From assembly GCA_934101235.1 (NCBI GenBank), contig CAKORH010000046.1, positions 1-7,251 of the forward strand: a DNA stretch of 7,251 bases, read 5' to 3'. Made by a program: the position numbers and the translations under genes. A model generated the notes under the pieces. That model was not told the origin of the DNA. It searched no databases and worked only from the letters and a program-made list of their open reading frames with translations. This document shows positions 1 through 5,843 of the stretch, piece by piece (position 1 is the first letter of the stretch; every line of letters starts with the position of its first letter). Source of the stretch: an uncultured Bacilli bacterium. Lineage in GTDB: Bacteria; Bacillota_I; Bacilli_A; RF39; UBA660.

Positions 1-70
1 CCCTAAGGGAGTCGAACCCCTAACCTTTAGATCCGTAGTCTAACGCTCTATCCAATTGAGCTAAGAGCGC
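1..70 (-). tRNA. tRNA-Arg (anticodon ACG), 3' end cut by window edge
   Basis: Read on the minus strand, the sequence folds as a cloverleaf. The 5' acceptor strand is GCGCTCT (70-64). The D arm is GCTC/GAGC around AATTGGATA. The anticodon stem is TTAGA/TCTAA with loop CTACGGA, giving anticodon ACG at 36-34. A 5-nt variable loop follows, then a T arm AGGGG/CCCTT closing the canonical loop TTCGACT. Only AGGG of the 3' acceptor strand is visible. It pairs with the inner four bases of the 5' strand (one G-T wobble), so about three acceptor bases, the discriminator and any encoded CCA lie beyond position 1. In bacteria this isoacceptor reads CGN codons after A34 is deaminated to inosine by TadA; that is family knowledge, not visible here. 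It is transcribed leftward, divergently from the small gene at 202-615. Confidence 0.95.
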
Positions 71-90
71 ACATATAAAATTACTTAAAT

Positions 91-119
91 AATATAGCAT
101 ACTTTATAAAAAAAATAAA
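91..119 (-). promoter_or_regulatory. Probable promoter of the tRNA-Arg gene
   Basis: On the minus strand an extended -10, TGC followed by TATATT, lies at 99-91. It would start transcription near 84, about 14 nt before the mature tRNA 5' end at 70. At a 17-nt spacing the -35 position (119-114) reads TTTATT, a poor match to TTGACA, so recognition would depend on the TG extension and the A/T tracts. The assignment rests on sequence match and position only. Confidence 0.45.
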
Positions 120-139
120 CCCCTAAATTTTTTTATAAA
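103..139. repeat. 12-bp perfect A/T inverted repeat around a C4 loop
   Basis: TTTATAAAAAAA at 103-114 is exactly mirrored by TTTTTTTATAAA at 128-139, with a 13-nt centre that contains CCCC. It sits between the tRNA promoter and the promoter of the 137-aa gene and covers the tRNA -35 region. It could be an A-tract (curved or UP-element-like) or a protein-binding palindrome. Neither flanking gene ends here, so a terminator role is unlikely. In DNA this AT-rich such palindromes also arise by chance. Confidence 0.4.
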
Positions 140-154
140 AATATATTATTTAGA

Positions 155-184
155 TAGACAAATTATTACATTTTGTTTTATAAT
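155..184 (+). promoter_or_regulatory. Sigma-A-type promoter of the 137-aa gene
   Basis: TAGACA at 155-160 and a perfect TATAAT at 179-184 are separated by 18 nt. The expected transcription start is near 191, which is also the first base of the ribosome binding site (AGGGTGAT, 191-198). The predicted mRNA leader before the ATG at 202 would then be only about 11 nt. Confidence 0.7.
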
Positions 185-201
185 TTAATTAGGGTGATAA
201 T

Positions 202-615
202 ATGATGGTTGATAACATAAACAATATTATAATTAACTTAGACAATAATAAAACCATCATTGCCGATAATAAAATGTTTAGTAATCTTTATATATCAAAT
301 ATTGATAATAATGGAGATGAAATACCATATGTAAACACAGAAACAAATTCATTAATATCAAACTTTTTTATGATAAAGTTAAAAAATAAAATAATAGAAT
401 ATAATTTAACAAATAAACAATTAGAAGAAAATGCATTTAATTTAATTAAAAATGAAAAAAATATTAACAGTATAATAATAAACTTTAAAAATGGATATTC
501 ACAACCATTTATAATTAATTCTAATAATATATTTCATACTTTTAAACAAAAAAATGATTTATGCATAATACAAAGTGAGTATGATATAAAATATTATGAA
601 AATTTATTCAATTAG
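202..615 (+). CDS. Unrecognised small soluble protein, 137 aa
   Basis: I do not recognise this protein. It starts with two consecutive ATGs (202, 205). The ribosome binding site AGGGTGAT at 191-198 leaves 3 nt to the first ATG and 6 nt to the second, so the second may be the real start. The product is rich in Asn, Ile and Lys, has a single Cys near the C-terminus (in DLCIIQSEYD), and shows no signal peptide or long hydrophobic helix. It therefore looks cytosolic. Alternating hydrophobic and polar stretches such as INLDNNKTIIADN and NSIIINFKNGYSQPF suggest a beta-containing small domain rather than a pure helix bundle. It has its own strong promoter and its own terminator, so it is a monocistronic unit, convergent with the phospholipase gene. 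A real promoter, RBS and terminator argue that it is expressed and not a chance frame. Its function is unknown. Confidence 0.75.
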   Translation: MMVDNINNIIINLDNNKTIIADNKMFSNLYISNIDNNGDEIPYVNTETNSLISNFFMIKLKNKIIEYNLTNKQLEENAFNLIKNEKNINSIIINFKNGYSQPFIINSNNIFHTFKQKNDLCIIQSEYDIKYYENLFN

Positions 616-639
616 AAAACAGCACTATGTGCTGTTTTT
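616..639. terminator. Bidirectional intrinsic terminator between convergent genes
   Basis: ACAGCAC/GTGCTGT forms a GC-containing stem with a 3-nt loop (TAT, 626-628), extended by A-T pairs (616-619 with 635-638). On the plus strand it starts right after the TAG stop of the 137-aa gene and ends in TTTTT. On the minus strand it starts inside the TAA stop of the phospholipase gene (640-638) and ends in TTTT. One hairpin therefore serves both converging transcripts with essentially no spacer. Confidence 0.88.
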
Positions 640-1699
640 ATATACTATAAATAAATTCATTAACAATATGATTAGAACTTTTTAAATTATTTTTCTTTAT
701 ATATTTTATTATACTAGGTATTTTATAAATCTTATAATAGTAAACTTTATTTTCTTCAAGTATATCTTCTATTGCTTTCAAACATACTTCTTTTATATCA
801 ATAGATTTATATTTTAATTTAACTAAAGTTAATATCTTATCATCAACTTTTCTAACTAAAAAATCAAAAAATCTAAATTTCTTAAAATAATACTTATACC
901 CAATTAATTTACCATAATATAATAATGTATCATAATAACCCATATAATAATTATTTTTAATATCATTATTATCAAATAATACAACTGGACCAGTATCTTT
1001 AGTAGGTATCAAATATGTTATATTAGTACCTTTCATATTATTATGTTTTGTTAAACCAAGTCCTTTAATCTTTATAGCAATTATATCTTTATAACCATTT
1101 TTTTCTAATAAAGTAATTGGCAAATTATTACTAACACCACCATCTAAATAATAAGAATTATCTATTATTTTATTCATTTTAAATACTGGCAAATAACTAC
1201 TAGCCATTATATAATCACTTAATTTACCTTCTTCTATATCATCTATAGTTACTTCCATCTCTTTTAAATCTTTTAATCTAACTGTTACTAAACCATAATT
1301 TATATAACTGTTTCTAACTTTATCTTCATCTATATAATCATCTATAATTTTCTTATATATACTTATATCTAATCCTTTATTTTTAAATATCTTATTTACT
1401 TCACTAAATGTAAATTTTATATTTTCTTTTGATATTTTAAAATTTTTAAGTAACTCAACTAATTTATTGCTAACACCAATAATTTCACTATCAGCATCTA
1501 ACCATAATTTTTTTGCTAATTTAATATCATCTTGTGCTATTAAAGCAGCATTTAATGCTCCAATACTTGTACCAACTGCCATGTTGAATTTAAATCCTAA
1601 TTCTCTTAAAGCAACATATGCACCTATTTCATAAGAACCTTTAGCGCCACCGCCTTCTAAGGCTAAACCAATTTTATTGTTAGTATTCAGTTTTTTCAT
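638..1699 (-). CDS. Patatin-like phospholipase (cytosolic, RssA-like), 353 aa
   Basis: This is a predicted Ser-Asp dyad lipid acyl hydrolase. The oxyanion motif GGGAKG is at residues 16-21, the nucleophile elbow GTSIG has Ser45, and the catalytic Asp186 lies in YLDGGVSNN, preceded by the typical ASSYLPVF strand at 166-173. These are the hallmarks of the bacterial patatin family. There is no signal peptide, so it probably acts inside the cell on membrane phospholipids or acylglycerols; the substrate cannot be read from sequence. The roughly 150 residues after the catalytic core are Lys/Tyr/Phe-rich (YYFKKFRFFDF) and could contact membrane. I chose the ATG at 1699 because AAGGA (1712-1708) lies 8 nt upstream; a TTG at 1717 in the same frame has no ribosome binding site. 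The start lies inside gmk with a 20-nt overlap, so translation is probably coupled. It is the last gene of the operon, ending in the hairpin at 616-639. Confidence 0.9.
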   Translation of the reverse strand: MKKLNTNNKIGLALEGGGAKGSYEIGAYVALRELGFKFNMAVGTSIGALNAALIAQDDIKLAKKLWLDADSEIIGVSNKLVELLKNFKISKENIKFTFSEVNKIFKNKGLDISIYKKIIDDYIDEDKVRNSYINYGLVTVRLKDLKEMEVTIDDIEEGKLSDYIMASSYLPVFKMNKIIDNSYYLDGGVSNNLPITLLEKNGYKDIIAIKIKGLGLTKHNNMKGTNITYLIPTKDTGPVVLFDNNDIKNNYYMGYYDTLLYYGKLIGYKYYFKKFRFFDFLVRKVDDKILTLVKLKYKSIDIKEVCLKAIEDILEENKVYYYKIYKIPSIIKYIKKNNLKSSNHIVNEFIYSI

Positions 1700-2354
1700 T
1701 AACGAATTCCTTATCAATTAATAATTCATGCATAAATTCTTCTTGGCTTTCAACAGCTAATTCTTCTATCCTATCAACACGGCATTTATTAGAAATAATT
1801 ATAGATTCTACTTTTTTTACACATTCATCTAAATCATCATTAACAACAACATAGTTATACTTATTTATTTCGTTTATTTCATTATAAGCAGTTTTAAATC
1901 TATCAATAATTTGTTCTTTAGTTTCTGCTCCTCTTGCCAAAATTCTACGCTTAACTTCTTGCATAGATGGTGCTAAGATAAATACTAACAATGTTTCAGG
2001 ATACTTTTCTTTTATAATTTTTGCTCCTTGAACATCAATCTCTAAAATTACATCTTTACCAGAATTTAATAAATCTATAACTTCCTTTTTAGAAGTACCA
2101 TAATATTTTCCAGATTGAACAATAGCATATTCTAAAAAATCATCATTATTAATCTTTCTTTCAAATTCTTCTTGACTAACAAAATAATAGTCTACTCCAT
2201 CTACTTCACCTTCTCTAGGTTTTCTTGATGTATATGAAGTAGATAAACATATATTATTATCAATACTTAATAACTTTTTAACAACAGTTCCTTTTCCAGC
2301 ACATGTAGTACCACTAATAATTATTAATTCACCAGTTTTTTTAGTTTTTATCAT
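1680..2354 (-). CDS. gmk: Guanylate kinase, 224 aa
   Basis: It catalyses ATP + GMP to ADP + GDP in the cytosol, the essential step toward GTP and dGTP, and recycles GMP. The P-loop is at residues 15-23 (GTTCAGKGT). The guanylate kinase signature runs from Ser40 to Phe58 with the GMP-binding elements TSRKPR, GE, and GVDYYF. The core continues with ILEIDVQGAK, the lid region RRILARGAET and DRFKTAYNEI, and VVVNDD near the C-terminus. The P-loop is unusual: most family members have G-P-S-G-x-G-K, whereas here Pro-Ser-Gly is replaced by Thr-Thr-Cys. The Lys, Gly and Thr that bind phosphate are intact, so activity is expected. About 20 residues extend past the usual end (FMHELLIDKEFVNEK). The start ATG at 2354 has AAGGAG (2368-2363) 8 nt upstream. 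It overlaps the upstream coiled-coil gene by 14 nt and the downstream phospholipase gene by 20 nt. The remA and rpoZ neighbours common in Firmicutes are absent. Confidence 0.96.
   Translation of the reverse strand: MIKTKKTGELIIISGTTCAGKGTVVKKLLSIDNNICLSTSYTSRKPREGEVDGVDYYFVSQEEFERKINNDDFLEYAIVQSGKYYGTSKKEVIDLLNSGKDVILEIDVQGAKIIKEKYPETLLVFILAPSMQEVKRRILARGAETKEQIIDRFKTAYNEINEINKYNYVVVNDDLDECVKKVESIIISNKCRVDRIEELAVESQEEFMHELLIDKEFVNEKTEY
1708..1712 (-). promoter_or_regulatory. Ribosome binding site that fixes the phospholipase start
   Basis: AAGGA on the minus strand lies 8 nt before the ATG at 1699-1697 and within the 3' end of gmk. It supports ATG 1699 over the in-frame TTG at 1717, which would place this site inside the coding region. 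Confidence 0.75.
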
Positions 2355-3426
2355 CTATCTTTCTCCTTAATTTAAAATCATCATTTTCTTTCTTTTCAGA
2401 TTTATTTATTCTATCATATACATTCATATATGCAATATATTTTTTATATTTATCTTTATCAAATTCTTTAAAAATATTTAAATCTACATTCTCTATACCT
2501 AATAATTTTAAATTATTTATAAATCCTCTCTCTGCTCTATTATATATATCTAAACTTCCATTTATTTCTTTTTCAGTTTTAGATAAATCAGATAATATAT
2601 TTTTCAATATATCTAACATATTATAATATTTATATAATACATTATCTAAATTATTAACATTTTCATTTGTCATATTAAATATAGAATTAAGTTTATAATT
2701 TATAAAACTATTTATTTCTTTATAAACACATCCTTGATAATATAACATCTGTTTATATATTTCTTCAGATTTTTTTAATGAATTTTTCTTTTTATAATTA
2801 TTATATTCTTCTTTTAACTTTATTATTTTATTTATATAATTACTAGGATAGCTAATTTCTCTTAATTTTTCTAAATTTTCATTAGAAGAAACTACACCTG
2901 TTTCCAAATCATTTTTTAAAATTAAATAACCATCTATTATATAATTATCATAAATATATTTAATATTATTAATTTTTAATAATATTTCTTCTTTTATTTC
3001 ATTTATTTTTTTTATTAATATATTTAAATCATCAATATTATTAACTGAATTTATTTCAATATTTATACCATTTTTTTTAATTTCATTAATATAAGACGGA
3101 ATCTTAAATGTTTTTCCATAATCATAAAAACCATTATTATTATAAATTTTTGTTAATTCTATTAATTTATCTACACTATTATCATCTAATTTTTTCAAAA
3201 ATGAAAATCTACTATCAACACTTTCAGATTCTTTTTTAATATTATCATAATTACTTTCTTTAATACTATCAACTATTTGTAATTCTCTATTCCTGATATC
3301 AAAATCATTATATAAAATTTTATAGTCTTCACTACCAATCTCAACAGTATTTAATCTCTCTAATAATGATTTAATATCATTTTTTATATCACTAGAAATT
3401 TCATTTTTTACTTCATACTTTCCCAT
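2341..3426 (-). CDS. Unrecognised helical/coiled-coil protein, 361 aa
   Basis: I do not recognise a family. The product is hydrophilic, rich in Lys, Asn, Ile and Glu, and has no signal peptide or membrane helix, so it is predicted to be cytosolic. Long charged helices with heptad-like spacing of hydrophobic residues are visible around residues 129-160, 183-245 and 255-300. A less helical, Tyr/Pro-containing segment (NNGFYDYGKTFKIP) lies near 97-110. It has one cysteine (Cys233, in YYQGCVYKEIN). The overall look is of an elongated scaffold or filament-like helical bundle. The start is secure: ATG at 3426 with AGGAGG (3436-3431) 4 nt upstream, and this site contains part of the TAG stop of the P-type ATPase. 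The 3' end overlaps gmk by 14 nt. Such tight linkage on both sides implies co-expression and coupled translation. Possible roles (cell division or envelope scaffold, chaperone, SMC-like helper) are guesses. It could be lineage-specific. Confidence 0.8.
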   Translation of the reverse strand: MGKYEVKNEISSDIKNDIKSLLERLNTVEIGSEDYKILYNDFDIRNRELQIVDSIKESNYDNIKKESESVDSRFSFLKKLDDNSVDKLIELTKIYNNNGFYDYGKTFKIPSYINEIKKNGINIEINSVNNIDDLNILIKKINEIKEEILLKINNIKYIYDNYIIDGYLILKNDLETGVVSSNENLEKLREISYPSNYINKIIKLKEEYNNYKKKNSLKKSEEIYKQMLYYQGCVYKEINSFINYKLNSIFNMTNENVNNLDNVLYKYYNMLDILKNILSDLSKTEKEINGSLDIYNRAERGFINNLKLLGIENVDLNIFKEFDKDKYKKYIAYMNVYDRINKSEKKENDDFKLRRKIDDKN

Positions 3427-3434
3427 AAGTCCTC

Positions 3435-5759
3435 CTATATATTTTTAGTTTTTACTAATATATAATCCGATAATCTCTTTAATTTATCAAATATAAACAT
3501 ACTACATATAAATAATACAATAAATATTAAAATAGTATCTTGATTTATATAACTTATATTAAAGAAACTATATTGAAATATTGAACAATAACCAAAACCT
3601 AATAATAAAAATATCATTAATACTGCTCTTAAAATATTATATGGTTTACAAATACTATTTAAAAATATAAATCCAGTAGTTGCCGTTAAGAATACAGTCA
3701 ACGTACTACATAAATCAGCATCTAAATTAAATTGTCTTTCAAATAATGCAATTATAATAACATTAAATACTACTGTTAAACTACTAGGTATACTTCTTAA
3801 AAAGATCTTAACTAAAAAGTTACCCTTAACTAATTCATTATTACTTTCTAACGCTAATATAAATGATGGTATACCAATAGTAAACATAGTAATTAAAGTT
3901 AAATGTATAGGTATAAAGAAATATTCAGTACTTAAATATACTGCAGCAAGAATTAAAATTATTGTAAAAATTGTTTTACTTAATAATAAAGAACTACTTC
4001 TTTCAATATTATTAATGCTTCTTCTACCTTCTTTTAATATTTTAGGTAAATTATCTATCTTAGAATCTAACAATACAAATTGACTAACATTTTTAGCAGC
4101 TTCACTTCCACTTGCCATTGCTATACTACAATCTGCTTCTTTTAAAGCAAGACAATCATTTACTCCATCTCCAGTCATAGCAACAAAATGTCCTTGTTTT
4201 TTTAATGCACATATAATCTTTTTCTTTTGTTCAGGTTTTACTCTTCCTAAAATATTATATTCTTTTATTACTTCTTCTATATCTTCATCTTCTACTTTAG
4301 AAAAATCTATACTTCTTATATCTTCTATTCCAGCACGACTAGCAATTTTAGCAACTGTCTTATCATTATCACCACTTATAATTTTTATATCTACTCCCTG
4401 TTCTTTAAAATATTCTAAAGTTTCACGAGCATTTAATTTTATTTTATCTTGTATTAAAATTATAGCCTCTAAATTACACTTACTCACATTACCAAACTTA
4501 TTTTTACTACTAACAAGTACTAACACTCTATAATCATCTTGATACTTTTCTATTTCATCATATTTTTTATTTAATAAGTTTTCCGGACTTCCTAAATAAT
4601 AATTAATATTTTTAAATTTAACTCCACTATATTTTCTACTACTTGAAAAACTAATAATATCAGAATATTCCATATCTTCACTAATAGAAACATAATTAGT
4701 TAATGCCTTAAAGGTTAAACTATTATCATCCATTGCATTTATATAATTTCCAAGTATCTTCTTAATATTATCAACACTTTTATTTTTATATGGAATTATA
4801 TCTTTTACTTCCATTTCTCCTTCGGTTATAGTACCAGTCTTATCTAAACATATAACATCTACTCTAGCTAAATTTTCTATAGAATATAATTCTTGTACTA
4901 AAACATTATATCTTCTTAATCTAATAACACTAACTGCCATAGCAGAACTAGTAAGTAAAACTAATCCCTCAGGTATCATACCTATTACAGCACTTACAGT
5001 ACTCATAATACTACTAGGTACATCAAAATGACTTATATATAATTGATTTATCATAAATAATACACCAACAGGTATTAAACAAAAACTAAGTATTTTTAAC
5101 ATCTTATCAAATGAATTATAAATAATAGAATTTATATCTTTAACATACTTAGCTTCATTACTTATCTTAGATATATAATTATCTTTACCAATATGTAATA
5201 CCTTAACATAACATTTACCACTAACAATAAATGATCCACTTAAAATAGTATCTCCACGTTTTTTAACTATAACTTTCTCTTCCCCAGTAATAAAAGATTC
5301 ATTAACTTCTACATTACCATCTAATATTTTAGAATCAGTAACTACTTGATTACCAATATTATATACACAAACATCATCAAGTACTAACTCTTCTCTACTA
5401 ACATTTACATTACTACCATCTCTAATAACTGTAATCTTAGTATCAGCAATAACATTTAATTTATCAATTGTTTTCTTAGCCAATACTTCTTCAACAATGC
5501 TTATAATAGTATTAGTAAATATTACTCCAACAAATAAACAATTCTTCAAACTATATAATAAACGCCCACTTAATAATCCAATTATAATAACTAAACTACC
5601 AAGTAATATATTTAAAAAATTAAAATAAGTAAATGTATGCTCTCTAACTATTTGTTTAATACTTTTAGTTTTTGGTTCATCAATATAATTAACTTGTTTA
5701 TTATTTATTCTTTCATTAACTTCTTGACTTGTTAATCCAACAATTTCATTTTTCTTCAT
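3435..5759 (-). CDS. Cation-translocating P-type ATPase (CtpE/Exp7-like), 774 aa
   Basis: This is a membrane ATPase that moves a cation at the cost of ATP. All core motifs are present (numbering from the chosen Met): actuator-domain TGE at 158-160, PEGL in helix M4 at 263-266, phosphorylated Asp306 in DKTGT, a KGAPE-equivalent LGSPENL near 389-395, SGD at 462-464, and TGDGVND at 529-535. Hydrophobic helices lie near 44-63, 72-92, 221-240, 250-276, then six more from about 592 to 759, giving the ten-helix plan. M6 carries TIGIPSFILALESN, characteristic of the CtpE/Exp7 subgroup. There is no N-terminal metal-binding CxxC domain and no CPx motif, so it is not a P1B heavy-metal pump. Mycobacterial CtpE has been reported to transport Ca2+; that specificity here is inference. 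I prefer the ATG at 5759 (ATGs at 5768 and 5765 are alternatives). The open frame extends to a GTG at 5807, but that extension crosses a terminator hairpin and promoter. Confidence 0.93.
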   Translation of the reverse strand: MKKNEIVGLTSQEVNERINNKQVNYIDEPKTKSIKQIVREHTFTYFNFLNILLGSLVIIIGLLSGRLLYSLKNCLFVGVIFTNTIISIVEEVLAKKTIDKLNVIADTKITVIRDGSNVNVSREELVLDDVCVYNIGNQVVTDSKILDGNVEVNESFITGEEKVIVKKRGDTILSGSFIVSGKCYVKVLHIGKDNYISKISNEAKYVKDINSIIYNSFDKMLKILSFCLIPVGVLFMINQLYISHFDVPSSIMSTVSAVIGMIPEGLVLLTSSAMAVSVIRLRRYNVLVQELYSIENLARVDVICLDKTGTITEGEMEVKDIIPYKNKSVDNIKKILGNYINAMDDNSLTFKALTNYVSISEDMEYSDIISFSSSRKYSGVKFKNINYYLGSPENLLNKKYDEIEKYQDDYRVLVLVSSKNKFGNVSKCNLEAIILIQDKIKLNARETLEYFKEQGVDIKIISGDNDKTVAKIASRAGIEDIRSIDFSKVEDEDIEEVIKEYNILGRVKPEQKKKIICALKKQGHFVAMTGDGVNDCLALKEADCSIAMASGSEAAKNVSQFVLLDSKIDNLPKILKEGRRSINNIERSSSLLLSKTIFTIILILAAVYLSTEYFFIPIHLTLITMFTIGIPSFILALESNNELVKGNFLVKIFLRSIPSSLTVVFNVIIIALFERQFNLDADLCSTLTVFLTATTGFIFLNSICKPYNILRAVLMIFLLLGFGYCSIFQYSFFNISYINQDTILIFIVLFICSMFIFDKLKRLSDYILVKTKNI

Positions 5760-5772
5760 ATTCATCATCTCT

Positions 5773-5787
5773 ATTATAATTCTAACA
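5773..5787 (-). promoter_or_regulatory. Probable internal promoter for the ATPase-gmk-phospholipase operon
   Basis: On the minus strand two overlapping -10 candidates follow the hairpin: an extended -10, TGT plus TAGAAT (5787-5779), and a perfect TATAAT (5778-5773). The best -35-like hexamer is TTTACT at 5803-5798, inside the hairpin, 19 nt from TATAAT; the match is weak. A start near 5772 (from TAGAAT) gives a leader of about 13 nt containing AGAG before the ATG at 5759. A start near 5766 (from TATAAT) would leave an almost leaderless message. Assignment is by motif and position only. Confidence 0.45.
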
Positions 5788-5788
5788 T

Positions 5789-5816
5789 AAAAAAACGAGT
5801 AAAACACTCATTTTTT
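5789..5816 (-). terminator. Intrinsic terminator after the Trx-CcdA fusion gene
   Basis: The minus strand reads AAAAAATGAGT, loop GTTTT, then ACTCGTTTTTT. This is an 11-bp stem (four canonical pairs at the top, one T-G wobble, six A-T) whose 3' arm is a seven-T run (5795-5789). It begins 27 nt past the TAG stop at 5846-5844. The stem is weak because of its A/T base, so read-through into the ATPase gene is possible. It probably divides the minus-strand block into two transcription units. The symmetry also gives a T run on the plus strand, but no plus-strand gene needs it. Confidence 0.7.
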
Positions 5817-5843
5817 ATACATTAAACATAAATATAGACAACA

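Noticed and set aside
1..201. tRNA-associated integration site or mobile element
   Set aside because: No integrase, no direct repeat of the tRNA 3' end, and no insertion-sequence ends can be seen; the tRNA 3' end also lies outside the window.
1700..1717. TTG start at 1717 for the phospholipase (359 aa)
   Set aside because: No ribosome binding site precedes it, while AAGGA sits 8 nt before the ATG at 1699. The added six residues precede the conserved domain.
2341..3426. SMC/Rad50-like or phage tape-measure assignment for the coiled-coil gene
   Set aside because: No Walker motifs or hinge, too short, and no phage neighbours. Helical, Lys/Glu-rich composition alone is not enough to name a family.
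3435..5759. Heavy-metal (P1B, CopA/ZntA-like) ATPase
   Set aside because: No N-terminal CxxC metal-binding domain and no CPC/CPx motif in the membrane; M4 carries PEGL instead.
5760..5807. GTG start at 5807 for the P-type ATPase (790 aa)
   Set aside because: The extension encodes an odd aromatic stretch and lies across a terminator hairpin and -10 boxes. The ATG at 5759 (or 5765/5768) fits better.
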